Below are positions 1 to 6,229 of a stretch of DNA of 7,509 nucleotides, piece by piece (position 1 is the stretch's first letter; each line of letters opens with the position of its first letter). The stretch comes from DAIDKA01 sp036521075 (GTDB taxonomy: Bacteria > Pseudomonadota > Gammaproteobacteria > Steroidobacterales > Steroidobacteraceae). Under the pieces are notes generated by a model. It was not told where the DNA came from. It saw nothing but the letters and a program-made list of their open reading frames with translations, and did not search any database. The DNA lies in the NCBI GenBank assembly GCA_036521075.1, contig DATDIL010000047.1:1-7509 (forward strand), in the 5' to 3' direction. Made by a program: the position numbers and the translations under genes.

Positions 1-1374
1 GTCGAGGCGCTGTCTCGCCGTTATCAGAGGCCGCACGCCGTGCCGCCCGAGGAGTTTGACAGGTGGGACGACGATTATGCCGCCGAGATGCGCCGGGTCC
101 ATTACGAGTTCCCGAACGACCATGACGTGATGGCGCTCTTCGCGGAAGCGCTGATCACACGTACGCCCCGCCGGCTGTGGGACGTTAGGACCGGCTTACC
201 GGCACATGATTCGGACGTGGTCGAGGCTGTGCGCGTGATCGAACGCTCGATCGCCCTGTCGGACGCCGCCGGCCGGCCGCACCACCCGGCAATCGTTCAC
301 ATGCACATACACGCGCTTGAAATGTCCAATCACCCCGAAGACGCCATGCGGTCGGCCGACATCCTCGGGACTTTGTGTCCCGACGCCGGACATATGAACC
401 ACATGCCCGGCCACATCTATGTATTGTGTGGCGACTACGAGAGGGCCTTGCTGGCAAGCGAGAAGGCCATCACGGCCGACAACGCGTACGCCGACTACGC
501 GGGGTCATTCAATTTTTACATCACGGCCCGCTGTCACGATCTTCATCTTATGATCTTCGCCTGCATGTTTCTTGGGCGATACAGGGGCGCGCTGGAAGCC
601 GCGAATGCGATTAGGCACATTTTGCCGCGGGAAATCCTGGCTGTGCGGGACCGCCCGAAACTCGCCTACACCACCGAGGCCTACTATTCGATGAAAATGC
701 ACGTACTGGTGAGGTTCGGTCAGTGGCAGGCGATCATCGACGAACCAATGCCGGAGGATCCAGAACTTTACCTGATCTCGACCGCGATGCAGCACTATGC
801 GCGAGGTGTCGCATACGCGACGCTCAAGAACATTGCCGCGGCTGAGGAGGAGAAAGCCCAGTTCTACGAAAGTCTTGGACGTATCCCGGCGGATCGCAGA
901 TTCCTCAGCAACTATGCTCATGCGACCTTGGGCGTGGGTGAGAAGATGCTGGAGGGAGAACTGGAATATCATAAGGGCAATTACGAAGCTGCCTTCGCGG
1001 CTTTGCGCGAGAGCGTCAGACGGGACGACAGTCTGAGCTACACCGAGCCGTGGGCTTGGATGCATCCGCCACGGCACGCGCTTGCGGCTTTGTTGGCGGA
1101 GCAGGGCCACTACGCCGAAGCGGAGGACGTGTACCGCGATGACCTTGGCTTGAGCGGCCGGATCCAACGCTGCACCCAGCATCCGGACAACGTCTGGGCG
1201 CTGCACGGGATCGTGGAGTGTCTGCGGCAGCGAGGAGAGACAGAGGAACACGCGAGACTCAGCAGGAAACTCGATGACGCGTTGGCCAAGGCTGACATCC
1301 CAATCACGTCTTCCTGCATGTGCCGGACAGCGGTCTACGCGCCGATCCAATTTGGCCGCGACTGTTGTTCCTGA
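1..1374 (+). CDS. Tetratricopeptide-repeat protein, N-terminus outside window
   Basis: The frame is open from base 1 to the TGA at 1372-1374, so the GTG at 40 is probably internal and the gene starts upstream. The product is rich in paired-helix repeats: D/E-x-A segments of the type GDYERALLASEKAI, GNYEAAFAALRESV and GHYAEAEDVYRDDL fit TPR units. A His-rich core is distinctive: HMHIH followed by ALEMS (298-327), then PDAGHMNHMPGHIYVLCGDY (379-438). From memory, a family of uncharacterised TPR proteins of roughly 550 residues carries this same core, plus the later 'ELYLISTAMQHYARG', 'EPWAWMHPPRHALAALL' and 'QHPDNVWALHG' blocks and a Cys-rich end (SSCMCR). About 457 residues are visible, so perhaps 100 N-terminal residues are missing. 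The clustered His residues could bind metal, but that is inference. Function is unknown; TPR proteins usually scaffold other proteins. Confidence 0.88.
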   Translation, partial: VEALSRRYQRPHAVPPEEFDRWDDDYAAEMRRVHYEFPNDHDVMALFAEALITRTPRRLWDVRTGLPAHDSDVVEAVRVIERSIALSDAAGRPHHPAIVHMHIHALEMSNHPEDAMRSADILGTLCPDAGHMNHMPGHIYVLCGDYERALLASEKAITADNAYADYAGSFNFYITARCHDLHLMIFACMFLGRYRGALEAANAIRHILPREILAVRDRPKLAYTTEAYYSMKMHVLVRFGQWQAIIDEPMPEDPELYLISTAMQHYARGVAYATLKNIAAAEEEKAQFYESLGRIPADRRFLSNYAHATLGVGEKMLEGELEYHKGNYEAAFAALRESVRRDDSLSYTEPWAWMHPPRHALAALLAEQGHYAEAEDVYRDDLGLSGRIQRCTQHPDNVWALHGIVECLRQRGETEEHARLSRKLDDALAKADIPITSSCMCRTAVYAPIQFGRDCCS

Positions 1375-1532
1375 CGTTGGGGGTTGCGAATGCCGCGGAC
1401 GATGACGGTTATGCTGAGCGAGATGCCGCGGGCCGCGTCCGTTGCGCCGCACTGCACACCGGCTCCGTTTGATCGCGGCCACAACCAGTGACCCGGCGCT
1501 CCCCGTCAAACTGACGCCGCCGGCAGTCTGCG

Positions 1533-1958
1533 TTACGGATCTGCCGTTCTAGCCGTCTGATCAATCAGCGCGTTGATGGCGTCCCACTGTGCGTCAGTCA
1601 CGCGGGGATGCCCTTCGCCTCCAACCGCGAAGCAGTCCCCCAGTGCGTACAGTTCGCCGATCGATTCTAGCCTGACCAAGATCGGTCTGCCGCGCGGTGC
1701 CGTGGCAGCTGCGGCGGCCAGCGCCGGGCGTAGCCGACTTAGCAGTTGTGGTCTGATCGGCGCGTCGTCATTGCAGACCGCCGCCTCAAAGCCGGTGCAC
1801 AAGGCGGAAAACAGGCTTGACTCAACGCGAAGCATGATCATGGCGCCCCCCATCGCCGCACCCGCGATGACCCATTTAGTCATTGGTCGAACGGCCAAGT
1901 AGGCAAACGTGTACCACCTTTCATGATGGGGGGCGAGGGAGACGTGTTGCCAGGTCAT
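1533..1958 (-). CDS. Hypothetical protein, doubtful
   Basis: This is a minus-strand frame of 141 codons if it starts at the ATG at 1958, or 116 residues if it starts at the ATG at 1883. Neither start has a convincing ribosome-binding site; the 1958 start has AGGA only three bases away. I do not recognise the family. The product has a small hydrophobic, Met/Ala/Gly-rich stretch near the 1883 start (VIAGAAMGGAMIML), an Ala-rich helix in the middle, and a C-terminal part (ESIGELYALGDCFAVGGEGH, then VTDAQWDAINALIDQ) that reads like a folded domain with a terminal helix. Codon composition favours this strand over the Ser/Ala-rich plus-strand frame opposite. It lies between a TPR gene and a cyclase relic in a degraded stretch, so it could be a remnant rather than a working gene. 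Confidence 0.35.
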   Translation of the reverse strand: MTWQHVSLAPHHERWYTFAYLAVRPMTKWVIAGAAMGGAMIMLRVESSLFSALCTGFEAAVCNDDAPIRPQLLSRLRPALAAAAATAPRGRPILVRLESIGELYALGDCFAVGGEGHPRVTDAQWDAINALIDQTARTADP

Positions 1959-2268
1959 CAGTCCTGGGTGCGGTGGCGCAGATCGGGGTCGTGGCCGCGA
2001 ATTGGCAAGATAGAAGCGCGGGAATGGCGTAGCATGTGTAACGGACGGCAGACCGCCCGCGCCGCTGCCCCGGCAACCAGGTGGTTCTCGGCCTGCCACG
2101 CTCGGAGATGAACAGGCCGCCCGTTTGATTGCGCGCAGTTCAGCCCGGCGATTGGCTGCTCGTCTCGCGTTGGGCGGTACATCCGCCTGATGTCATGCGG
2201 GCTCACGCGCCGGTCTTCCCAGGCTCCTCGATCATGTCGGGCAAGGACAGTAGAAAAGATCGAATCGT
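1959..2268. other. Gene-poor stretch with possible hydrolase-cyclase upstream relic
   Basis: No convincing intact gene lies here. Short minus-strand frames are Arg/Pro-rich and look like chance. Just upstream of the cyclase fragment, pieces in different plus-strand frames resemble the linker that follows an alpha/beta-hydrolase domain in hydrolase-cyclase fusion proteins: GRYI in frame 3 near 2172, a PGS...SGKD piece in frame 2 near 2218-2250, and VEKIES in frame 3 near 2256-2273, which is like the EEIEEFLTG linker. The order matches but the identity is weak and needs at least two frameshifts, so this is a suggestion only. Confidence 0.25.
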
Positions 2269-2620
2269 ATGATCGGGTCGCGTGCCCACGCTGGACGCGC
2301 TCAATTGCGAGCCACTGTGTTGTTCACTTGTATCGTCGGATCGATGAAGCAGGCGGTCGCCCTTGGTGATCGCAACTGGCTCGCCCAGCTGAGCCAACAC
2401 CACTCGATCGTGCGACAGGAGCTCGTCCTTCGCAGCCGAGAACGGCACTCGTTAGGCGACGGTTTCGTCGCCACCTTCGATGGTCCGACCCGCGGCATGC
2501 GCTGTGCCGCTGCCATTATCGAGAGGCTGCGCCTTCTCGGCATTGAGGTACGCGGCGGTCTGCATACTGGCGAGATCGAGATCAGCAGGGAGAATGTTGG
2601 CGCCATCGCTATACACCGCA
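2269..2620 (+). pseudogene. Truncated class III adenylate/guanylate cyclase fragment
   Basis: Codons from about 2302 encode ATVLFTCIVGS, then ALGDRNWLAQLSQHHSIVRQ, LGDGFVATFDGP, AAAIIERLRLLGIEVRGGLH, TGEIE and VGAIAIH. This is the N-terminal half of a class III nucleotide cyclase domain of the kind found in bacterial hydrolase-cyclase fusions. In active members the first block reads FTDIVGS; here the metal-binding Asp is Cys (codon 2329-2331). The second metal-binding Asp (LGDGF) is kept. Similarity stops at about 2616, just before the expected IGAR segment, so the transition-state Asn/Arg region is absent. After that the frame runs antisense through the CoA-transferase gene with no family resemblance (to 2970). 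The ATG at 2269 has no clear ribosome-binding site and a stop lies upstream in frame. I read it as a dead fragment. Confidence 0.78.
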
Positions 2621-3748
2621 GCGCGTGTCCAACCCCAACTCCGTCAACACCTCATGTGTATGCTCCCCAAGCCCGGGCGCCGGTGACGGCACACGCGATG
2701 GCGTGCCCCCGAAGCGCGCCGCTGGCCGAGCTTGGCGCACTCTGCCCATTTGAGGCTGATCGAACTCCACGATCAGCCCGTTCGCGGCCACCTGTGGGTC
2801 AGCCAGCAATTCCCTCCGCGTCAGCACCGGCGCGCACGGCACCTGGGCCGCGTCCAATCGTGACAGCCAGTCCACGCTGGTGCCGGTCGCGAATATCTCA
2901 CCGACCAGTGTCAGTCGGGGCATGGCATTGGCCGACCTCGCCGCACCCGTGCAAAACCGCGGGTCTTTAATCCACTCCGGCCGGCCCAACACGGTGCACA
3001 TTGCGCGCCATTCGGCATCGGACAATGCGCCGGCCGTTATGTATCCATCGGCAGTCTTGAAAATCAGATCAGGCGCGGAGGCCGGTCGCGCGCCAGAATC
3101 GGGTTGGTCGACCAACGTCAAGTCCTGCAGCCCCTCAGGCCAAAGATACGCGACCATGACATCCAGCATGGCTAGCCGGACATGCTGCCCCTCGCCACGC
3201 ACCGCCTTGTTGTACAGCGCAGCGCAAATCGCCTGCGCAGCCGCCAGAGCGGTGGTTTTGTCGGCGATCAGCGTACGCACCATGTGCGGCCGCCCGGTCT
3301 CAGTGTCTCGCTGGATGTCCGCGAGGCCCGACAGTGCCTGGATCACCGGATCATAGACGCGCTTGCGGACATAAGGCCCCGTCTCGCCCACTCCGCTGAT
3401 AGAAACATAGATCAGCACGGGATTGATGGCCCGGGCAGCAGGTTCGCCGAAGCCGAGCCGGTCGGCTACACCGGGCCGGAAATTCTGCACCAGCACGTCG
3501 CTGACCGCGATTAGACGGTGCAGTACGGACAGCGCTTCCGGCCGCTTCAGGTCCAGGACAATCGAGCGCTTGCCGCGGTTTGATGACACGAAACCCGGCG
3601 TCATGCCGCCGCGGCGCATGATGTCGCCCTCGGGCGCCTCGACCTTGATCACGTCGGCGCCCTGGTCGCTCAGGATCATGGCGGCGTGCGGGCCGGACAC
3701 TACACTAGTCAGATCAAGGACCTTCACGCCGCGCAAGGGACCGGTCAT
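2609..3748 (-). CDS. CaiB/BaiF family (family III) CoA-transferase
   Basis: At 379 residues this is close to the usual family length of about 380-410. Family III enzymes move CoA between carboxylic acids through an Asp-linked intermediate; they act in the cytoplasm. Visible family marks are the N-terminal GVKVLDLTSVVSGPHAAMIL, LSDQGADVIKVEAPEGD (27-42), NRGKRSIVLDLK (57-68), LVQNFRPGVADRLGFG, and LIADKTTAL with Asp163 at the position of the catalytic Asp. The C-terminal LGEHTHEVLTELGL is also typical. The ATG at 3748 overlaps the stop of the transferase upstream as ATGA, and a strong GGAGG (3757-3761) sits 8 bases before it. It is the last gene of the operon. The final residues (about 375-379) and the stop lie in DNA that reads as cyclase on the other strand, so the natural C-terminus appears replaced. 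Substrate unknown. Confidence 0.93.
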   Translation of the reverse strand: MTGPLRGVKVLDLTSVVSGPHAAMILSDQGADVIKVEAPEGDIMRRGGMTPGFVSSNRGKRSIVLDLKRPEALSVLHRLIAVSDVLVQNFRPGVADRLGFGEPAARAINPVLIYVSISGVGETGPYVRKRVYDPVIQALSGLADIQRDTETGRPHMVRTLIADKTTALAAAQAICAALYNKAVRGEGQHVRLAMLDVMVAYLWPEGLQDLTLVDQPDSGARPASAPDLIFKTADGYITAGALSDAEWRAMCTVLGRPEWIKDPRFCTGAARSANAMPRLTLVGEIFATGTSVDWLSRLDAAQVPCAPVLTRRELLADPQVAANGLIVEFDQPQMGRVRQARPAARFGGTPSRVPSPAPGLGEHTHEVLTELGLDTRCGV

Positions 3749-4395
3749 GCAGATTGCCTCCAGTAAGCAGGGTCATTGGCGGCGACGGCGGCAGCGTAGG
3801 CCGGGCGGGCCGTCGCTCGATCGCGATAGCGGAGCAGGCTGTCGGCCAAAGGCTGTCTAAGCCGTGTCGCCCATGTCAGGCAGGTGGTCATCAGGATATC
3901 GGCGCCGGTGAAACGATCGCCCATTAGCCAGGCGCGCCCGTCGTTAAGCGCCGCGACGACACTGCCGATCTGAAGTTGGAAATAAGCCAGCGCGGACTCG
4001 ACCGCGATCGGAGCGGCGCCGTAGATCTCGGGCAGGCCGAGATGACGGCGCACGACATAGAGGCTGGTTGCGTCGAGCTCGGTCATGACGAAATAGGCCC
4101 ATTCGTCGTAACGGGCGCGTTCGCGTGCGCCGGTGGGCACCAACGCCGTCTCCGGCGTTCCGTACGTGGTCGACAAATAGGCGACGATCGCTGCACTTTC
4201 CGCGACGACGAAATCGCCGTCCACCAGGGCGGGGATTTTCTGCCGCGGCGCGATCGCGGTGAAGCGCTCCGTCTTCGTCTCGCCCGTGCGCGGCAGAATT
4301 GGCTCGCACCGGTAGGCCAGGCCAAGCTCGCGCAACGCCCAATGGGCGCGGATGGTGCGGGAGGTGGTGGCTCCCCAGAGGACCAGATCGGGCAC
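3745..4395 (-). CDS. Glutathione S-transferase family protein
   Basis: A 216-residue cytosolic GST, the normal length for the superfamily. The thioredoxin-fold half covers about 1-80: LVLWGATTSRTIRAHWAL, with Ser12 a candidate for activating glutathione; QKIPAL (Pro55 as the cis-Pro); and ESAAIVAYL (Glu66-Ser67, which grips the gamma-glutamyl group). The helical half has WLMGDRFTGADILMTTCL, whose F-T-x-A-D turn is the usual folding motif. I chose the GTG at 4395 over the more upstream ATG at 4506 because homology begins there and GGGAG (4404-4408) lies 8 bases before it, overlapping the stop of the upstream dehydrogenase gene (13 bases away). The stop overlaps the CoA-transferase start. Known roles of such enzymes include glutathione addition, removal from ether or halide substrates, and isomerisation; which applies here cannot be told. 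Confidence 0.92.
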   Translation of the reverse strand: MPDLVLWGATTSRTIRAHWALRELGLAYRCEPILPRTGETKTERFTAIAPRQKIPALVDGDFVVAESAAIVAYLSTTYGTPETALVPTGARERARYDEWAYFVMTELDATSLYVVRRHLGLPEIYGAAPIAVESALAYFQLQIGSVVAALNDGRAWLMGDRFTGADILMTTCLTWATRLRQPLADSLLRYRDRATARPAYAAAVAANDPAYWRQSA

Positions 4396-4408
4396 GGTTC
4401 GCTCTCCC

Positions 4409-5158
4409 TTACCAAGGTTCAACGGAGGGGCGCAGGTCGAGTTCATGGGTCCATCCGTCAGGGGGTTGCATGTGCAACGTCCAATAGGTTTCGGCGATCG
4501 TATCAAGCGCGATCAAGCTGCCCGGCTCGGGCGGCGGTGCGTCGGGACCGAGACGCGCGAGGCGCCGCTGATGGATCGCGGGACTGTCGACACCCCCGTC
4601 TATGATCAGGTGCGCGATGTGGATCCCTTTCGGCCCGAACTCGCGCGCGAGGCTTTGCGCGGTGGCACGCAGCCCGGCCTTGGCGGCGGCGAAGGCGGCG
4701 AAGCCGGCGCCGCCGCGCAGACTGGCGGTGGCGCCGGTGAATAGGATGGTGCCGCGGCCGCGCAGCAGCATGTGGCGCGCGGCTTCGCGGCCGGTCACGA
4801 ACCCGGCGAAACAGGCAAGTTGCCAGACCCGCTGGAACAGGGTGCCGGTGGTTTCCAACGCGCCTAACCTGATGTTGGCCCCGGCGTTGAACAGGCAGGC
4901 CTCGAGCGGGCCGACATCGCGCTCGATGGTTTCGAACAGGGCGACGACAGCTCCCTCGTCGCGGGCGTCAGTGCTGAACGCCTGCGCTCGGCCGCCGGCG
5001 GCGACGATGGCATCGACGTGTGGCGCGGCTTTTTCCAGGGAGCGACGGATCAGGCACACCGTGTAGCCGCCCTTGGCGAAGCGGCGCCCTACGGCCGCGC
5101 CGATCGCATCGCCGGCGCCGACGATCGCCACGACCTTGCGAGGTTCTGTCGTGCTCAT
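4409..5158 (-). CDS. Atypical short-chain dehydrogenase/reductase (SDR1)
   Basis: A 249-residue Rossmann-fold protein, a normal SDR length. The nucleotide-binding start VVAIVGAGDAIGAAVGRRFA (9-28) and the FNAGAN segment (90-95) are present. The active-site region FTGATASLRGGAGFAAFAAAK (140-160) lacks the classical residues: Phe156 replaces the catalytic Tyr and Ala143 stands near the usual Ser, while Lys160 remains. The family ending AETYWTLHMQ...LRPSVEPW is shared with the second SDR at 6328. I take the ATG at 5158, with GGAG (5166-5169) 7 bases upstream; it overlaps the stop of the isomerase-like fragment as ATGA. It precedes the transferase by 13 bases in one operon. From memory, related SDRs with Phe instead of Tyr exist, so this is probably a branch trait and not damage. 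It may be a reductase with altered chemistry; substrate unknown. Confidence 0.9.
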   Translation of the reverse strand: MSTTEPRKVVAIVGAGDAIGAAVGRRFAKGGYTVCLIRRSLEKAAPHVDAIVAAGGRAQAFSTDARDEGAVVALFETIERDVGPLEACLFNAGANIRLGALETTGTLFQRVWQLACFAGFVTGREAARHMLLRGRGTILFTGATASLRGGAGFAAFAAAKAGLRATAQSLAREFGPKGIHIAHLIIDGGVDSPAIHQRRLARLGPDAPPPEPGSLIALDTIAETYWTLHMQPPDGWTHELDLRPSVEPW

Positions 5159-5418
5159 GGACTGGCTCCATCGGGGGCGTCGTTGATTGACGGCGACCAC
5201 GGGCCGCCGCGCCGGAGATTGTCGCCCGCGCAGACATTCTTGTTTTTGCACTCAACCGTCGTCGGCGTGTCGCCGACAAGCCGCATCAATTCGAGCGCGC
5301 GAGACGGATTATACGCGATCGTGGCAACGTGTTTGGCTGCGGTCCGTCGCAACTGAGCATGCGCGAGGTCTGCGTACGGACTCCGGAAGTCAAGACAAAC
5401 GTCGACCGTGCGTGTCAT
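5155..5418 (-). pseudogene. Truncated 2-hydroxychromene-2-carboxylate isomerase-like fragment (DsbA superfamily)
   Basis: The N-terminus MTRTVDVCLDFRSPYADLAH, followed by ATIAYNPSRALELMRLVGD, TPTTVECKNK and AGDNLRR, matches the start of 2-hydroxychromene-2-carboxylate isomerases. These are glutathione-dependent, thioredoxin-fold (kappa-GST-like) enzymes of aromatic degradation. Ser13 in FRSPYA is at the catalytic Ser position. Family members are about 200 residues; this frame stops after 87, with an unrelated-looking tail (GGPWSPSINDAPDGASP). The helical insert and the C-terminal half of the thioredoxin fold are missing, so it should be inactive. The stop overlaps the SDR1 start as ATGA, which fits an internal deletion or frameshift in a once full-length first gene of the operon. 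No good ribosome-binding site is seen; a second ATG lies 9 bases upstream (5427). Confidence 0.78.
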
Positions 5419-5477
5419 TGTGGGCATCCGTGAGCCAGCCGGGACGGTGGGACGTCTTGTTGGGACGCGCCAGCGGG

Positions 5478-6029
5478 TCAGGCTTTCAGCCTTCGCCTGG
5501 TCGCGTGCAAAATATCATTGGACAGATCGGGATCATTCACGGCGCGCGCAAGGACGATGGCCCCGACCAATGACGCGACGGTCGCCATCGCCTCCTGATC
5601 ACGTTTACTTTGTTTCAGTACGGGATCCATTCGGCCGCTGAGGTTCGCGACCATGCCTCGCAGACCGGCGGTGAACCGGTCGCGTACGCTGGTGCTCTGG
5701 TGTGGCATCTCGCAGCATAAGGCCGCGATTGGACACCCTCGCTCCGCCGCGTCGCGGTGCCCCCGCGAAAGATACTTGGCCACATAGCTTTTGAGAGTCC
5801 GTATTTCTCGCGCTTCCAGCTCCTTAGCGGTCAACGCATGAGTCAACGCCTCCTGGACCAACCGCTCCTTGGAGCCGAACTGGCTGTAGAGACTGCCGTG
5901 AGTCATGCCGGCCGCGTCGCTCAGCGCGTCGACGCCCGCACCGGAGATGCCACGCTCCCGCAGAAGACGTGAAGCCGCCAGAAGGATTCGTTCGCGATTT
6001 TCGGCCGCTTGATGTTTGGACACGCGCAT
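5478..6029 (-). CDS. TetR/AcrR family transcriptional regulator
   Basis: A 183-residue TetR-type repressor, typical length. The N-terminal DNA-binding domain has RERILLAASRLLRERGI (12-28), and the helix-turn-helix is VDALSDAAGMTHGSLYSQFG, then SKERL (33-57). The C-terminal ligand-binding part has RGCPIAALCCEM and TAGLRGMV, as in the AcrR-like group that often sits beside SDR genes. I start at the ATG at 6029 (MRVSKHQAAENRE), with GGAAG (6037-6041) 7 bases upstream, because upstream residues of the longer frame (to 6158) lie in the promoter region and match nothing. It reads away from the plus-strand SDR and toward the isomerase-SDR-GST-CaiB operon, whose first fragment begins 59 bases after its stop. 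It probably controls its own promoter and the divergent genes, perhaps also the operon by read-through. Ligand unknown. Confidence 0.93.
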   Translation of the reverse strand: MRVSKHQAAENRERILLAASRLLRERGISGAGVDALSDAAGMTHGSLYSQFGSKERLVQEALTHALTAKELEAREIRTLKSYVAKYLSRGHRDAAERGCPIAALCCEMPHQSTSVRDRFTAGLRGMVANLSGRMDPVLKQSKRDQEAMATVASLVGAIVLARAVNDPDLSNDILHATRRRLKA

Positions 6030-6062
6030 GCCGCAGCTTCCGACTCCGATTGGGCCTTGACG

Positions 6063-6091
6063 ATTATAATGGCGTCCGTCATCTAATTCAA
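6063..6091 (-). promoter_or_regulatory. Predicted promoter of the TetR regulator gene
   Basis: On the minus strand, TTGAAT (6086-6091) and TATAAT (6063-6068) are separated by exactly 17 bases, giving a near-consensus sigma-70 promoter. Transcription would start near 6056, leaving a leader of about 26 bases that carries the GGAAG ribosome-binding site. The AT-rich ATTATAAT (6063-6070) is its own reverse complement, so a TATAAT also reads on the plus strand (6065-6070). On the plus strand, TTGACG (6057-6062) and TCTAAT (6082-6087), spaced 19 bases, is a possible divergent promoter, although the spacing is poor. Confidence 0.6.
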
Positions 6092-6107
6092 TCATGGCGA
6101 CCGCCAT
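6069..6107. promoter_or_regulatory. Pair of 14-bp palindromic operator candidates for the TetR regulator
   Basis: ATGGCGACCGCCAT at 6094-6107 is a palindrome with 6-bp arms around a 2-bp centre. ATGGCGTCCGTCAT at 6069-6082 is a second copy, identical at 12 of 14 positions and palindromic in 5 of 6 arm pairs. The centres are 25 bp apart. The first copy fills most of the 17-bp spacer of the predicted regulator promoter; the second lies just upstream of its -35. This placement is what a TetR-family repressor controlling itself and a divergent gene would need. Binding is inferred. Confidence 0.6.
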
Positions 6108-6129
6108 CAATGCACTTTCTGAGGCTATC

Positions 6130-6229
6130 ATGTCTGAATCGAACACAGCGCTCGTCACGGATGCGTCGTCGGGGTCGGCGCAGTGACCGCCGGCGCCTCG
6201 TCAGACGATGGCGAACCCTGGGGCGATGA
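6130..6229 (+). pseudogene. Decayed 5' end of a third SDR gene
   Basis: An ATG at 6130, with GAGG 5 bases upstream (6121-6124), opens MSESNTALVTDASSGSAQ and a TGA at 6184-6186. Classical SDRs begin like this, with xTALVTGASSGIGAV. Here the first Gly of the TGxxxGxG motif is Asp. Restoring one base after ASSG gives GAVTA in the next frame (about 6176-6190), and another shift gives RRLVRR (about 6191-6209), as in the helix after the glycine-rich loop. Resemblance ends by about 6230 and the rest of the gene is missing. It sits exactly where a TetR-controlled divergent gene should begin, so it may be the original target gene, mostly lost. It could alternatively be a chance 18-codon leader upstream of the SDR at 6328. 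Confidence 0.5.

Noticed and set aside
505..1509. A 334-codon minus-strand open frame opposite the TPR gene
   Set aside because: It is Arg/His/Pro-rich, matches no family and lies antisense to a plus-strand frame with clear TPR family motifs; it is a shadow.
1375..1532. A 34-codon plus-strand frame from the ATG at 1390
   Set aside because: It has no ribosome-binding site and no recognisable content; it is likely chance in GC-rich DNA.
1521..1546. Inverted repeat CGGCAG/CTGCCG as a terminator
   Set aside because: It has only 6-bp arms with a 14-base loop and no T-run, so it is too weak to call.
2623..2970. The C-terminal continuation of the cyclase frame
   Set aside because: After VGAIAIH the sequence becomes Pro/Ala/Ser/Arg-rich and is exactly antisense to the CoA-transferase; there is no cyclase resemblance.
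3976..4605. A 209-codon plus-strand open frame opposite the GST and SDR1 genes
   Set aside because: It crosses two well supported minus-strand genes, is very Arg/Gly-rich and has no recognisable motif.
6057..6070. TTGACG followed directly by TATAAT as one plus-strand promoter
   Set aside because: The two elements are only 2 bases apart, so they cannot work as a -35/-10 pair; each may serve a different pairing.
6030..6158. A 43-residue N-terminal extension of the TetR regulator
   Set aside because: It covers the promoter and palindromes, matches no TetR N-terminus, and the start at 6029 has a good ribosome-binding site.
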